Part shown: positions 17,590 through 27,651 of the stretch, in pieces
Position numbering within the stretch: the stretch's first letter is position 1
Layout: the number at the start of each line of letters is the position of its first letter
Assembly (NCBI RefSeq): GCF_900207575.1
Contig: NZ_OAOQ01000015.1
Coordinates: 16,218-80,217, forward strand
DNA length: 64,000 nucleotides
From: Cereibacter ovatus
GTDB lineage: Bacteria > Pseudomonadota > Alphaproteobacteria > Rhodobacterales > Rhodobacteraceae
Direction of reading: 5' to 3'
Notes under the pieces: model-generated
Told to the model about the DNA's origin: nothing
What the model saw: the letters and a program-made list of their open reading frames with translations, nothing else
The model's database searches: none
Program-made: the position numbers and the translations under genes

Positions 17590-17802
17590 GTCTTTTCCTT
17601 CGATGCAGGAAGGCTCCGGCCCCGGCCATTCGGCAGCACTCGACCTTCCCCGGGCGTTCTGTCGTATCTGGTGACGGGGGGGCGGCCTGTCAACCGCGCC
17701 CACCTTTGGCTTGCAGAATGAACCCCGCCACGCGGCGCATCAAGCGATCTTTCAGTGCAATTCGGTGAAGGGCGCGGGCGGTCCCGCACCCTTCGGGGCC
17801 CG

Positions 17803-18894
17803 TCAGGCCAATGCCGCCTGAAGCGTCGGATAGTCGGTGTAGCCCGCGGCACCGCCACCATAAAGCCCTGCGGTCGGCAGCGGGTTCAGCGCCGCATCGG
17901 CGGCCAGCCGTTCGGCCAGATCCGGGTTCGAGATGTAAAGCCGCCCGAAGGCCACCGCATCGGCCCGGCCGCTTTCCACCGCCGCAACCGCCATGGCGCG
18001 GTCATAGCCGTTGTTGGCGATATAGGCGCCATCAAAGCGGTTGCGCAGCGCCGTCAGCGCCTCTTCGGGGAAATCGCGCGGGCCGCCGGTCTGGCCCTCG
18101 ACCATGTGCAGGAAAGCCAGTCCGTGCCGGTTCAGCACGTCGATGGCCCGGCCGAACAGCCCCACCGTGTCGCTGTCGATCCCCACATCATTGGCGTTCG
18201 AGAACGGCGACAGCCGGACGCCGGTCCGCCCTGCCCCCATTTCCGACACCACCGCCGCCACCACCTCGTCCAGGAACCGGACCCGGTTTTCCTGACTGCC
18301 GCCATAGCCATCGGTGCGCCGGTTGGTGGTATCGCGCAGGAACTGGTCGATCAGATAACCGTTCGCGGCATGGATCTCGACCGCGTCGAAACCGGCCGCT
18401 TTCGCATTGGCCGCGGCGCGGCGGTAATCCTCGACCACACGGGCGATCTCGGCGGTCTCAAGCGCGCGAGGCTCGGACGTGGGCACAAAGCCGGTGCCGT
18501 CGAAGGTGCGCGATGCCGCAGCCCCGGCCGATGGCGCCACCGGCGCCTGCCCGCCCAGAAGGCTGGTGTGGCTGATGCGGCCGACATGCCACAGCTGGAT
18601 CGCGATCCGCCCGCCCTTGGCATGAACAGCCTCGGTCACGGCCTTCCACGCCGCCACCTGTTCCGGTGAGTGGATCCCCGGCGTCCAGGCATATCCCTGC
18701 CCCTCGGCCGAGATCTGCGCGCCTTCGGTGATCAGCAGCCCCGCACCGGCGCGCTGGCCGTAATACTCCACCGTCAGCGCGGTGGGCGTTGCATCGGCCG
18801 GATTGGCCCGGTTGCGCGTCAGGGGCGCCATCACCACGCGGTTCTTCAGGGTCACCTCACCGAAGGTGGCAGGCGCGAACAGCTTTTCGGTCAT
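17803..18894 (-). CDS. Old Yellow Enzyme-family alkene reductase
   Basis: A 363-residue FMN-dependent ene reductase of the NemA type (N-ethylmaleimide, 2-cyclohexenone and nitro-ester substrates in relatives). It shows the TIM-barrel start LFAPATFGEVTLKNRVVMAPLTRNRA, the GLLITEG and QLWHVGRISH substrate-site segments, the HAANGYLIDQFLRD motif and the NDVG/RLYISNPDLAERL C-terminal FMN region. ATG 18894 is preceded by AAAGGA and chosen over an adjacent TTG. It appears monocistronic; an imperfect 12-bp stem at 17767-17794 after the stop may be its terminator. Confidence 0.92.
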   Translation of the reverse strand: MTEKLFAPATFGEVTLKNRVVMAPLTRNRANPADATPTALTVEYYGQRAGAGLLITEGAQISAEGQGYAWTPGIHSPEQVAAWKAVTEAVHAKGGRIAIQLWHVGRISHTSLLGGQAPVAPSAGAAASRTFDGTGFVPTSEPRALETAEIARVVEDYRRAAANAKAAGFDAVEIHAANGYLIDQFLRDTTNRRTDGYGGSQENRVRFLDEVVAAVVSEMGAGRTGVRLSPFSNANDVGIDSDTVGLFGRAIDVLNRHGLAFLHMVEGQTGGPRDFPEEALTALRNRFDGAYIANNGYDRAMAVAAVESGRADAVAFGRLYISNPDLAERLAADAALNPLPTAGLYGGGAAGYTDYPTLQAALA

Positions 18895-19017
18895 CAAACT
18901 TGGTCCTTTCCAGACTGTCGACGCGAGATATGCCCGAAGTGCCCCGGTGCAAGGGCCGGGCCATGTGCCCGATACATGTCGCCCGGCGTGTCACTGTCCA
19001 CGCCGTAGCCGGGCACA

Positions 19018-20148
19018 TCACACCGGCTCGATGTCGCCCGCCGCCCGGGCCGCATGGAACCCGGCGACAAAGCCCGCCAGCCGCCCCTCGGCAATGGCGT
19101 CGCGCAGACCCTGCATCAACTGCTGATAGTAATGCAGGTTGTGCCAGGTCAGCAGCATCGATGCGATGATCTCCTGTGCGCGGAACACATGATGCAGATA
19201 GGCGCGCGAATAATTCCGGCACGCCGGACAGGTGCAGTCTTCATCCAGCGGCCGCGGATCGTCCATGTGACGGGCGTTCTTGATGTTGACCTGTCCGCGC
19301 CGGGTCCAGGCCTGCCCCGTCCGCCCGGACCGCGAGGGCAACACACAGTCCATCATGTCCACTCCGCGCTCGACCGCGCCCACGATGTCGTCGGGCTTGC
19401 CCACCCCCATCAGATAGCGCGGCCGATCCTCGGGCAGATACCCCGGCGCATAATCCAGAACACCGAACATCGCCTCCTGCCCCTCGCCCACGGCCAGACC
19501 GCCGATGGCATACCCGTCAAAGCCGATCGCCCGCAGCGCCGCGGCGCTCTCCTCGCGCAACTCGCGGGTGACACCGCCCTGCATGATCCCGAACAGCGCA
19601 TGCCCCGGCCGGTCGCCAAAGGCATCGCGCGACCTCTGCGCCCAGCGCATCGACAGCCGCATCGATTTGGCCACGTCGGCCTCGGTCGCCGGCAACGCCG
19701 GACATTCGTCAAACGCCATCACGATGTCAGACCCCAGAAGCCGCTGGATCTCCATGCTGCGCTCGGGGCTCAGATGGTGTCTCGATCCGTCGATATGGGA
19801 TCGGAACGTGACCCCCTCCTCGGTCAGCTTCCGCAGATCCGCCAGACTCATCACCTGAAACCCACCCGAGTCGGTCAGTATCGGCCGCTCCCAGTTCATG
19901 AACCGGTGCAACCCACCCAACCGCGCGATCCGCTCGGCTGTGGGGCGCAACATCAGATGATAGGTATTGCCCAGCAGGATGTCGGCCCCGGTCGCGCGCA
20001 CGCTTTCAGGCAGCATCGCCTTCACCGTCGCTGCCGTCCCCACCGGCATGAAAGCGGGCGTCCGGATCTCTCCTCGCGGCGTCGAGATCGCGCCCAGACG
20101 CGCCCGCCCATCCGTGGCCGTCACCTGAAAGGAAAATCGCCTGCTCAT
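19018..20148 (-). CDS. tgt: tRNA-guanine transglycosylase
   Basis: A 376-residue enzyme that swaps guanine-34 for preQ1 in tRNAs with GUN anticodons, the first tRNA-bound step of queuosine synthesis. It has the [10 protein letters not shown] catalytic segment, GGLAVGE, the second catalytic Asp in [15 protein letters not shown], and the zinc site CxCxxC (CTCPAC) with a later His. Start ATG 20148 gives the normal family length; the frame upstream of it is low-complexity. The tRNA-Asn(GTT) in this window would be a substrate. queA is not present in the window. Confidence 0.96.
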   Translation of the reverse strand: MSRRFSFQVTATDGRARLGAISTPRGEIRTPAFMPVGTAATVKAMLPESVRATGADILLGNTYHLMLRPTAERIARLGGLHRFMNWERPILTDSGGFQVMSLADLRKLTEEGVTFRSHIDGSRHHLSPERSMEIQRLLGSDIVMAFDECPALPATEADVAKSMRLSMRWAQRSRDAFGDRPGHALFGIMQGGVTRELREESAAALRAIGFDGYAIGGLAVGEGQEAMFGVLDYAPGYLPEDRPRYLMGVGKPDDIVGAVERGVDMMDCVLPSRSGRTGQAWTRRGQVNIKNARHMDDPRPLDEDCTCPACRNYSRAYLHHVFRAQEIIASMLLTWHNLHYYQQLMQGLRDAIAEGRLAGFVAGFHAARAAGDIEPV

Positions 20149-20235
20149 CGCCCGCTCCCGCATCCTGCGCGCGCCCTTCTGCGCGAAAGCCGCACCAAAG
20201 CCAAGGCCAAGGCGCAGATCCCCTACCCCTTCACG

Positions 20236-20296
20236 CTGGCACAAATATCCTCGGGGTCGGGGGTCCGGGGGAGGGGCAGACAGCCCCACCCCCGGG
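20236..20296 (-). repeat. 3'-end element, copy A
   Basis: It lies about 40 bp after the RND permease stop. Read on the minus strand it has a G/C hairpin (ccgggggtgggGC-tgtct-GCcccTCCCCCGG type), then ggacccccgaccccgaggatatttgtgccag. The same hairpin plus gaggatatttg-gcc tail recurs at 42284-42333 and 45566-45612. It probably acts as a terminator or 3'-end stabiliser. Confidence 0.75.
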
Positions 20297-20338
20297 GCAT
20301 CCATCAAAGCCCGCGATGGCCGAAAGGCGCGGGCCCGG

Positions 20339-23300
20339 TCAGCGGGCGCCTTCCCGCGCCGCCACCATCTCGCGATGGGCACGCCAAGCGCGATCGGGTT
20401 GCGAAATCAACGTGTAGAACATCGGCACCACGAACAGCGTGAAGCAGGTGCCGATCAGCAGCCCGGTGAAGATCACGATCCCCATCGCCTGCCGCGCCGC
20501 CGCCCCTGCCCCTTCGGCGATGATCAGCGGCACGACCGCCAGCACCATCGCCGCCGTCGTCATCAGGATCGGCCGCAGCCGCACCTTCGCGGCCGCCACG
20601 ATGGCGTCGCGCCGGGACAGGCCATGCACGTCGCGCTGCTGGTTGGCAAATTCCACCATCAGGATGCCGTGCTTGGTAATCAGCCCGATCAGCGTGATCA
20701 GCCCCACCTGCGTATAGATGTTCAGCGTCCCCAGCCCCAGATTCAGCGGCAGGATCGCGCCAAAGATCGACAGCGGCACCGACATCATGATGATGAACGG
20801 ATCGCGGAAACTTTCGAACTGTGCCGCCAGCACCAGATAGATCACCAGCACCGCCGCTCCGAAGGCCAGAAGGATGGTGTTGCCCTGTGCCACCTCCAGC
20901 CGGGACTGGCCGGAATAGTCCAGAAAGAACCCGTCGGGCATCACTTCGTCCGCGATGCGCTGCAACTCGGCCAACCCGTCCCCGGTCGAGACCCCGATCA
21001 TCGGCAAGGCCGAGATGGTTGACGAGTTCAGCTGGTTGAACTGCTCGATCGAGGCCGCCGAAGCGCCGGTCGAAATCGAGACCACCGACGACAGCGGCAC
21101 CATCTCGCCGTTTGAGGCGCGAACGAAGAACTCTCCCAGCCGTTCGGGATTGTCGCGCCAGTCGCGCGGCACCTGCGGGATGATGTCATAGCTGTTCGAC
21201 TCGCGGTCGAACTGCGCCACCGCCGCCCCGCCCATCAGCAGGCCCAGCGTGTTGCCGATCTCGGAAATCGGCACATCCAGCGCCGCCGCCCGGTCGCGGT
21301 CGATGGTCACCGAAATCTCCGGCGCATCGAACGCCAGCGAGTTCTGCACCGCGATGAAGCGGCCCGTCGCCTCGGCGCGCCGACGGATTTCCTCGCCGAT
21401 CTCGAACACCCGGTCAGGCGACTGGACCGATTGCAGCACCATCGAGATCGGCAGCCCGCCCCCCGTCCCCGGCAGCGTGGGCGGCGCAAAGACAAAGCCC
21501 TGCATCCCCGCCACCGGATCGATCAGCGACTGAACCTCTTGCTGCACCTCGGCCTGACTGCGGTCGCGGTTGGCCCATTCGTCCAGCACCCAGATATAGA
21601 TGCCCTGATTGGCCTGCCCACCGAAGCCCGCAATCGAGAACTCGGTGCTGACTTCGGGGATGTCCTTCGTCACCTCGGAAATCCGGTCGGTGTAAAGGGT
21701 GGTATATTCCTTCGTGGCATAGCGCGGCCCGTTCAGGATGGCGAACATCGCGCCCTGATCTTCCTCGGGCGCCAGTTCGCTGGTGGTGTTCAGGAACATG
21801 AACCCCGTCACCCCCACCAGCGCCGCCACCATCAAAAGCGTGACCGGCCGATAGTCCAGCGAGGTGGACACCCGCCGTTCATACCAGTTCGACAGCCGCT
21901 CCAGCGTGCCGTCGACCGCGCGCTGAAACCGGCTGCCGGTGCCTTCCTTCAGCAGGCGTGCCGACATCATCGGCGTGATGGTCAGCGCCACCCCCCCCGA
22001 GATGATGACCGCCCCCGCCAGCGCAAAGGCGAATTCGGCAAACAGCGCGCCTGTCAGCCCGCCGGAAAATCCCAGCGGTGCCAGCACCGCGGCCAGCGTG
22101 ATCGTCATCGCGATCACCGGCCCGGTGATCTCGGCCATGCCCTTCACCGCCGCCTTGTAGGGCGTCATGCCCTCGTCGATATGGCGGTGGATGTTCTCGA
22201 CCACCACGATGGCATCGTCCACCACCAGACCGATGGCCAGCACCATCGCCAGCAGCGTCAACAGGTTGATCGAATAGCCCAGCGCCAGCAGCACGGTGCA
22301 GACCCCGATCAGCGACAGCGGAATCGTCACGATCGGCATCAGCACCGACCGGAACGAGCCCAAAAACAGCAAGATCACCACGACGACGATGGCCACCGCC
22401 TCGGCCAGTGTCTTGAACACCTCGACGATCGAGGCGGTGATGGTTTCGGTCGAATCGTAGACCAGCCGGATCTCCATCCCTTCGGGCAGCGTGTCGTTGA
22501 TCGTGGGCAGCGCCTCCAGCACCGCGGCCGCCGTGGTCAGCGGGTTTGCCGCCGGCGTGGGAAACAGGCCGATGAAGGTGCCGGCCTCGCCGTTGAAGGT
22601 CACGATGCTGTCAGGCTCGGCCGAGGCGAGTTCCACCGTCGCCACATCGCGCAGCCGCACCACCTGATCGCCGACCGAACGCAGCGGCAATGCGCCGAAC
22701 GCCTCGGGCGTCTGAAGCGTCGAGGCCAGCGTGATCGCCTGCGCCACATATTCGCCTTCGGTCTTGCCCGGCGCCGACAGGAAGTTCGCGGCCCGGATCG
22801 CGGCCAGCACCTCCGAGGCGGTGACGTTGCGTGCCGCCAGCTTCAGCGGATCGATCCAGACCCGCATGGCGTAATCGGCAGCCCCGATGATCTCGATCTC
22901 GGCCACGCCATCGATGGTGGACATCCGCGGACGGATCACCCGTTCCAGATATTCCGTCATCTGTTCGGGGGTCATGTTGGGATTGATCGCCGCCAGATAC
23001 ATCAGCGCGAAACTGTCGCCGGTGCCTTTCACGATCACCGGATCTTCGGCTTCCGACGGCAACTCGCCGCGGACCTGCTGCACCTTGGCCAGAACTTCGG
23101 TCAGGGCCACATCGGGATCGGCACCCAGCTTCATCTGCACCGACACGACCGAAGCCGAGGGCCGGCTTTGGCTGCTGACATAGTCGATGTTCTCGGTGGT
23201 GGCGACGGCACGGGCGATGGGCGCGGTAATGAAGCCCTGAATCAGCTCGGGCGCGGCGCCGGGATAGGTGGTGGTGATGGTGACCACCGTCTCCTCGACT

Positions 23301-23416
23301 TCGGGATACTGCCGCACCGGCAGGTTGAAGATCGAATAGAACCCCAGCAGCAGGATGAAACTGGCCAGCACCGTCGAGGCGACGGGCCGGCGGATGAAAA
23401 GCTCTGAAATGCTCAT
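20339..23416 (-). CDS. RND efflux pump inner-membrane permease (HAE1 type)
   Basis: A 1025-residue proton-driven tripartite efflux transporter. There are twelve helices in two repeats, two large periplasmic loops (after helix 1 and helix 7), and the proton-relay aspartates D400-D401 in [17 protein letters not shown]. The N-terminus [17 protein letters not shown] is typical of the MexB/AcrB superfamily. The length and periplasmic domains fit multidrug rather than heavy-metal RND proteins. It lies 10 nt downstream of the adaptor gene in one operon; no outer-membrane channel gene is nearby, so a shared one is likely. Confidence 0.95.
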   Translation of the reverse strand: MSISELFIRRPVASTVLASFILLLGFYSIFNLPVRQYPEVEETVVTITTTYPGAAPELIQGFITAPIARAVATTENIDYVSSQSRPSASVVSVQMKLGADPDVALTEVLAKVQQVRGELPSEAEDPVIVKGTGDSFALMYLAAINPNMTPEQMTEYLERVIRPRMSTIDGVAEIEIIGAADYAMRVWIDPLKLAARNVTASEVLAAIRAANFLSAPGKTEGEYVAQAITLASTLQTPEAFGALPLRSVGDQVVRLRDVATVELASAEPDSIVTFNGEAGTFIGLFPTPAANPLTTAAAVLEALPTINDTLPEGMEIRLVYDSTETITASIVEVFKTLAEAVAIVVVVILLFLGSFRSVLMPIVTIPLSLIGVCTVLLALGYSINLLTLLAMVLAIGLVVDDAIVVVENIHRHIDEGMTPYKAAVKGMAEITGPVIAMTITLAAVLAPLGFSGGLTGALFAEFAFALAGAVIISGGVALTITPMMSARLLKEGTGSRFQRAVDGTLERLSNWYERRVSTSLDYRPVTLLMVAALVGVTGFMFLNTTSELAPEEDQGAMFAILNGPRYATKEYTTLYTDRISEVTKDIPEVSTEFSIAGFGGQANQGIYIWVLDEWANRDRSQAEVQQEVQSLIDPVAGMQGFVFAPPTLPGTGGGLPISMVLQSVQSPDRVFEIGEEIRRRAEATGRFIAVQNSLAFDAPEISVTIDRDRAAALDVPISEIGNTLGLLMGGAAVAQFDRESNSYDIIPQVPRDWRDNPERLGEFFVRASNGEMVPLSSVVSISTGASAASIEQFNQLNSSTISALPMIGVSTGDGLAELQRIADEVMPDGFFLDYSGQSRLEVAQGNTILLAFGAAVLVIYLVLAAQFESFRDPFIIMMSVPLSIFGAILPLNLGLGTLNIYTQVGLITLIGLITKHGILMVEFANQQRDVHGLSRRDAIVAAAKVRLRPILMTTAAMVLAVVPLIIAEGAGAAARQAMGIVIFTGLLIGTCFTLFVVPMFYTLISQPDRAWRAHREMVAAREGAR

Positions 23417-23426
23417 TCCGGCCCCC

Positions 23427-24539
23427 TTACTGCCCGGCGACCGCAGCCGGGGGGGCCACGGTGTTGTCGACCGTGACCGCAGCCCCGCCCGACAGCCGGT
23501 TCTGGCCCGCGTTCACCACCTCGTCGCCCGGCGACAGGCCGCGGATGATCTCGATCATGCCGCCGCTGCGGCGGCCGGCGGTCACGAACACCTGTTCGAC
23601 CGTGCGCGTTTCGCCGTCACCCTTGCGCAGGACATAAACCGAATCGCCGTAAAGGCTGGACATCAGCGCCGTCTGCGGCACCGCGATCACGCCGTCTTCT
23701 TCCGGCAACTCGACCCGCACGCGCAGGAACTGGCCCGGAAGCAGCGTGCCGTCGGTATTGTCCACCTCGGCCCGCACCGTCACCAGCCGCGAGTTCGGAT
23801 CGACCTTCGGTTCGATCCCGATGATCCGCCCGCGCGCCCGATAGTCGCTGACCTCGGACGAGACGCTGACCGGCAGCCCCGCCTTCACCACCGCGATCTG
23901 CTGTTCGGGCACCGCGAAATCGACCCGCATCCGGGACAGATCCTGAAGTGTCGCATAGACCGTGCCCACCGTCACATATTCGCCCAGATCGACCCTCGGG
24001 ATGCCGATCACGCCATCAAAAGGGGCCACCAGTTCCTTCTGTTGCAGCACCGCCTGAAGCTTGGCGACCTGCGCCCGCGCCGAAACCGCCTCGGCCTGCG
24101 CGATGTCGAAATTGTTCAACGCCGACACCCCGCGCTGCTGCAACGTGCGCTGCCGCGCGAGTTCCGTCTCGGCCAGATCCATCGCGGCCTGCGCTGCCGC
24201 CAGATCGGCGCGTTCCTCGCGCTCCGAGATCTGCAAAAGCTTCTGCCCGGCCTTGATCGGATCGTTGGCGGCAAACAGGATCTCTCGCACCGTGCCGCCT
24301 GACTCGATGGCCAGATCCACCCCCTGCGCGGCGACCGCGGTGCCAATGGCCTCGATCCCCGGCGCCCATCTGATCGCCTGCGCAGGGGATGTCGACACCG
24401 TGACCGGCGCGGGTTCCCGCCCGGCGAAGAAATCGGCGATCATCTTGTCGCGGAACAGATTGAACCCGACGATTCCGCCAACGATCAGCCCAAGAAGGAC
24501 CACGGCAATGACAAGACGCTTGACCATCCGCTTCTCCAT
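23427..24539 (-). CDS. RND efflux periplasmic adaptor (membrane fusion protein)
   Basis: A 370-residue adaptor with an N-terminal membrane anchor (about residues 9-28), a biotinyl-lipoyl half domain (IESGGTVREILFAANDPIKAGQ), an alpha-helical hairpin (about 105-165), the second lipoyl half (ELVAPFDGVIGIPRVDLGEYV) and beta-barrel and membrane-proximal domains. It connects the RND permease to an outer-membrane channel. It is the first gene of the efflux operon and lies divergent from a TetR gene that probably represses it. Confidence 0.94.
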   Translation of the reverse strand: MEKRMVKRLVIAVVLLGLIVGGIVGFNLFRDKMIADFFAGREPAPVTVSTSPAQAIRWAPGIEAIGTAVAAQGVDLAIESGGTVREILFAANDPIKAGQKLLQISEREERADLAAAQAAMDLAETELARQRTLQQRGVSALNNFDIAQAEAVSARAQVAKLQAVLQQKELVAPFDGVIGIPRVDLGEYVTVGTVYATLQDLSRMRVDFAVPEQQIAVVKAGLPVSVSSEVSDYRARGRIIGIEPKVDPNSRLVTVRAEVDNTDGTLLPGQFLRVRVELPEEDGVIAVPQTALMSSLYGDSVYVLRKGDGETRTVEQVFVTAGRRSGGMIEIIRGLSPGDEVVNAGQNRLSGGAAVTVDNTVAPPAAVAGQ

Positions 24540-24585
24540 CTGACCTGCCGATCGTGGCGACAGGGGTTTTATCTGTCCCCGATTT

Positions 24586-24609
24586 ACTGTACCGTCCAGA
24601 CGGTAAAGT
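24586..24609. promoter_or_regulatory. TetR-type operator palindrome
   Basis: In the 90-bp gap between the divergent efflux operon and tetR-like gene lies ACTgTACCGTC-ca-GACGGTAaAGT. It is a perfect 7-bp inverted repeat extended by three more matching bases on each side after one mismatch. Size and symmetry fit a TetR-family operator controlling both genes. The upstream tttactgta and agtcaag bases may include a promoter element. Confidence 0.8.
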
Positions 24610-24629
24610 CAAGTTGGCCGGACGAGTTC

Positions 24630-25223
24630 ATGTCGCAGATAGTTCCCCCCTCACGGAAGAAAACCGCATCCGAAACACGTCGACGGCTTCTTGCCGCGGC
24701 CGAACGGCTGTCCTGCACGCTGGGCCCGGCGGGCATGTCGCTGGATGCGGTCGCGGCCGAGGCGGGGGTGTCAAAGGGGGGGTTGCTGTATCATTTCCCG
24801 TCCAGGCACGCGCTGCTGCGGGCGCTGGTCGAGGATCATGTCGCGGCCTTTGCCGCGGCGATGGACCATCACGCCCCGGGCTGGCGCGAGGCAGAGGCAC
24901 CTGCGCAGGCGCTGGCCGCGGCGCGGGTCTATGTGGCGGTGGTCCGCGATCTGCTGCGCAAGACCGAGGCGCCCTCGTCCGGGATCTTCGCCGCGCTGAC
25001 CGAAGATCCGCTGTTCATGGCCCCGCTGCAACAGCTGCGCGACGAGATCCGCGGCCTGTTCGCCCGTTGCCCGGACGACCAGACCATGCTGGCCTTTCTG
25101 GCCTGCGAGGGCATCCTGCACGACCGCCTGATCGACCCCGAACGTTGGGATTTCGCCCGGGCCGAGGGCGACCTTGACCGGATCGATCGCCTGCTTGACC
25201 GGATCGCCGCCACGAAAGGCTGA
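24630..25223 (+). CDS. TetR/AcrR-family repressor of the efflux operon
   Basis: A 197-residue one-component repressor. The N-terminal helix-turn-helix (about residues 30-60; MSLDAVAAEAGVSKGGLLYHFPSR) is canonical, followed by a divergent helical ligand-binding domain with a C-terminus of the TetR_C_37 type (QTMLAFLACEGI). Divergent placement and the shared palindrome indicate ligand-relieved repression of the RND operon and itself. The ligand is unknown. The weak GGACGAG before ATG 24630 is the only ribosome-binding candidate. Confidence 0.88.
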   Translation: MSQIVPPSRKKTASETRRRLLAAAERLSCTLGPAGMSLDAVAAEAGVSKGGLLYHFPSRHALLRALVEDHVAAFAAAMDHHAPGWREAEAPAQALAAARVYVAVVRDLLRKTEAPSSGIFAALTEDPLFMAPLQQLRDEIRGLFARCPDDQTMLAFLACEGILHDRLIDPERWDFARAEGDLDRIDRLLDRIAATKG

Positions 25224-25280
25224 CGGATGCGGCCCGGAGACCCGGGCCGTTCGCGGCCAAGCGGTCAGACGGTCACGCGG

Positions 25281-25535
25281 TCAGGGCACCATCCCCAGCG
25301 CGGATTTGTACATCTCGATGATCGCTTCCTGTTCTGCGATATCGTCCTTGTCGCGCTTGCGCAGCGAAATGATCGTGCGCATCGCCTTGGTGTCATAGCC
25401 CCGGCCCTTGGCCTCGGAATAGACTTCGCGGATCTGGTCAGCGATGTCCTTCTTTTCCATCTCCAGCCGCTCGATCTGTTCGACGAACTGGCGCAGTTCG
25501 TCGGCGGCGACGTCATAGGTGGCGTCCTGTGTCAT
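25281..25535 (-). CDS. gapR: GapR-type chromosome-structuring protein (DUF2312)
   Basis: An 84-residue helical DNA-binding protein of the DUF2312/UPF0335 family; Caulobacter GapR binds overtwisted AT-rich DNA and stimulates topoisomerases. The family core is present: LRQFVEQIERLEMEKKDIADQIREV, KGRGYDTKAMRTIISLRK and the C-terminal EAIIEMYKSALG. ATG 25535 has CAGGA just upstream. Any longer reading frame runs into low-quality sequence. It is monocistronic. Confidence 0.92.
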   Translation of the reverse strand: MTQDATYDVAADELRQFVEQIERLEMEKKDIADQIREVYSEAKGRGYDTKAMRTIISLRKRDKDDIAEQEAIIEMYKSALGMVP

Positions 25536-25779
25536 GGTCCTGTCTGCTCCTGATCGGAAAGCCCAGCGAGGGGAAGGGTCTCTGGCTCGCGGCCGCGTCG
25601 GCGCCCCTCCTAGCCCAGCGGGGGCCGCGGGATCAAGCGGGCGCGCGGACGACTTGCCAGCGCGGGCAGGCTGGGCTAGTGCGCAGGCGCAACGCGCGAA
25701 CCTGCCCGCGCCCACCGCAGACCGCGGCACGGGCGGGCCTTTGCGCAGGCGGCTGCGTGAACCGCAAAGGGGGACGGCG

Positions 25780-25995
25780 ATGGAATGGCTGATCTGGATC
25801 GGGGCGGCGCTGACGCTGGGGGGCGTGCTGGGGCTGGCATGGTGCATCTGGCTGGCGATGGCCGCCCGGCGGGCCAACCTGCCCGATGCCGAGATGCGCG
25901 CCCGGCTTCAGCATGTTGTGGTGCTGAACCTTGCCGCGGTGGGCGTGTCGGCCTTCGGCCTGATGTTCGTTGTGGCGGGGGTTCTGCTGGGCTGA
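25780..25995 (+). CDS. small two-helix membrane protein
   Basis: A 71-residue protein with two hydrophobic helices (about residues 4-27 and 46-69) joined by a basic cytosolic loop (AARRANLPDAEMRARLQ). AAAGGGGGA precedes ATG 25780. The family is unrecognised. It lies alone between gapR and the IS5-type element, 140 bp from the left end of the IS. Confidence 0.65.
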   Translation: MEWLIWIGAALTLGGVLGLAWCIWLAMAARRANLPDAEMRARLQHVVVLNLAAVGVSAFGLMFVVAGVLLG

Positions 25996-26135
25996 CCGCT
26001 GCGCCGGCCGACCTTTCGTCGAAAGCGCGGCCCCACAGGGGAAGCCGCCCTCACCCCCCGCGCAGGCGCCGCGCCGGAACCACCGGCGCAAACAGATCTG
26101 GCGAGCCCGCACCCCCGCGCGGGCGCCGCTGTCTA

Positions 26136-26976
26136 GGCTCCAGACTCATTGTGTTTCAGAGCCAGAACAGGACGATGGCTGCGAGTGCGATAGCAGAGAA
26201 GAACGTCTCTGGGCAGCGGTCGTATCGGGTGGCAACGCGCCTCCAGTCCTTCAGCCGACCGAACATGATCTCGATGCGATTGCGGCGCTTGTACCTCCGC
26301 TTGTCGTATCTGACGGCTTTCTTGCGAGATTTCCGGCCGGGGATGCAGACCTTCATCCCCTTGTCTTTCAACGCTTCTCTCAGCCAGTCCGCGTCGTAGC
26401 CCCGGTCGGCCAGCAACCAGTCCGCCTTCGGCAGGCTGCCCAGCAGCGCCGCCGCGCCTGAGTAGTCGCTGACCTGTCCAGCGGACATGAAGAACCCGAT
26501 CGGCCGGCCCTTCGCATCGGCGACGGCATGCAACTTGGTGTTCATGCCCCCCTTGGTGCGACCTATCTGACGCGCGCGCCCCCCTTTTTCACGCACAGGC
26601 TGGAAGCCGTGCGATGCGCCTTCAGGTAGGTCGCGTCGATCATGATCGTCTTGTGCTCGGCCCTCTCGGCCGCCAGGCCCATCATGATCCGGGCGAAGAC
26701 TCCGTTCTCGCTCCAACGCTTCCAGCGATTGTAGAGGGTCTTCGCCGGCCCGTACTCCCTGGGTGCGTCGCACCACCGCAAGCCATTGCGGTTGATGAAG
26801 ATTATGCCGCTCAGGACGCGCCGGTCGTCGACACGGGGCTTGCCATGGCTCTTGGGAAGGAACGGCTTCAGGCGCTCCATTTGCGCCTCGGACAGCCAGT
26901 AGAGGTTGCTCATCGGTCAGGTCTCCTTGCGAGGCCTGAATCACGCGATCCCCACGAAATCAATGGGTCTGGAGCC
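26136..26976 (-). mobile_element. complete IS5-type (IS427-like) insertion sequence
   Basis: An element of about 841 bp with 16-bp terminal inverted repeats (GGCTCCAGACTCATTG at the left, the complement of GGCTCCAGACCCATTG at the right) and one mismatch. It is flanked by CTAG on both sides, so the target duplication is TA or CTAG depending on where the ends are drawn. It carries one transposase in two overlapping frames. The right end falls on the TAG stop of the neighbouring small gene, which is kept intact. Ends and frames look undamaged, so the copy may be active. Confidence 0.92.
26156..26913 (-). CDS. IS5-family DDE transposase (two frames, -1 frameshift)
   Basis: OrfA (ATG 26913 to about 26563) holds the DUF4096-type N-terminus (YWLSEAQMERLKPFLPKSHG, RWCDAPREYGPAKTLYNRW) and the first catalytic Asp (MIDATYLKAHR). 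The C-terminal part is in the -1 frame down to 26156 and holds the second Asp (LLADRGYDADW) and the Glu (RNRIEIMFGRLKDWRR). The frames join at a run of five A and six G (minus strand, 26579-26589), a plausible slippage site that is common in IS427-group elements. Confidence 0.9.
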
Positions 26977-27149
26977 TAGACCGGCATATTGTCGAAATCG
27001 GCCTCAATCTCGGCATCCGTCCGGTCAACGGGCGGCAACACCAGCGCAAGGCCCTGCATCTCGGCCAGCAGATGGGCCAGACCCTGATCGGGTGCCGGTG
27101 TCTCTGTGCCGGTCTGTTCGGCAGGGGTCGGTTTCTTCGGGGTCGTCAC
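26976..27149 (-). CDS. small acidic protein, IS inserted at its stop codon
   Basis: A 57-residue acidic protein (Pro/Thr-rich start MTTPKKPTPAEQ, end EIEADFDNMPV). Start GTG 27149 is chosen because AAGGAGGAGAAG lies directly in front; ATG 27182 lacks such a site and would overlap the upstream gene. The stop TAG is part of the CTAG at the IS5-type element boundary, and the rejoined target would give the same stop, so the protein is unaltered. It starts 20 nt after the zinc-finger gene and is likely cotranscribed. Function is unknown. Confidence 0.6.
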   Translation of the reverse strand: MTTPKKPTPAEQTGTETPAPDQGLAHLLAEMQGLALVLPPVDRTDAEIEADFDNMPV

Positions 27150-27169
27150 CTTCTCCTCCTTCTCCGGTC

Positions 27170-27487
27170 TCAGCCGGCACAATTGCGGCAGAACGGCGTG
27201 TAGGGCACCACGTCCAGCCTTGAGTCACCGATCTCGGCGCCGCATTTCACGCAAAAGCCGTATTCGCCGCTGTCGATGCGGGCCAGTGCGGCGCTGATCG
27301 AGCGGATCTCCTGCTGGGCGGACAGGCCCATGCCTTCCAGCACCTCGTCGCTTTCGCGTTCGGTGGCAAGTTCTTCCCAGTCGCGCGAGGTGTGCGAATC
27401 CAGTTCCGCCTCGATCCCTTCCAGCCGCGACCCGAGATCGGCAAGACGGGCCTCAAGCTGGGCCTTGCGTTTGGCGATGTCGGTCAT
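27170..27487 (-). CDS. TraR/DksA-type C4 zinc-finger protein
   Basis: A 105-residue protein: an N-terminal coiled coil (about residues 5-70) and a C-terminal C4 zinc finger with C79, C82, C100 and C103 (CVKCG...CRNC). Relatives act in the RNA polymerase secondary channel with ppGpp. This one is shorter than DksA (about 140-150 residues) and lacks the DxxDxA coiled-coil tip that DksA uses (here ESDEVLEGMG), so it is a short DksA-like protein of uncertain role. A small acidic protein gene follows. Confidence 0.85.
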   Translation of the reverse strand: MTDIAKRKAQLEARLADLGSRLEGIEAELDSHTSRDWEELATERESDEVLEGMGLSAQQEIRSISAALARIDSGEYGFCVKCGAEIGDSRLDVVPYTPFCRNCAG

Positions 27488-27651
27488 CCGTTTCTCTCCC
27501 TTGATGCCCGTAGGCTAGGCGAGCAGTGAATGGCGATCCTTGACGCAGGTCAATGATTTCCGGCCGCGCGGGCAGAGTCGGGCCGCCGGGCGCTTCCCTG
27601 CGGCGCTGGCGGGCGATATGGTCGCAGAATGCCGCAGACAGAAGGACCGCC

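Noticed and set aside
15184..17721. 845-codon plus-strand open frame opposite lon
   Set aside because: High-GC shadow: His/Arg/Gln-rich, no domain signature, exactly antisense to a complete lon gene.
21431..23407. 658-codon plus-strand open frame opposite the RND permease
   Set aside because: Composition (His, Arg, Asp, Gln) is that of an antisense frame, with no ribosome-binding site; the minus-strand permease is complete.
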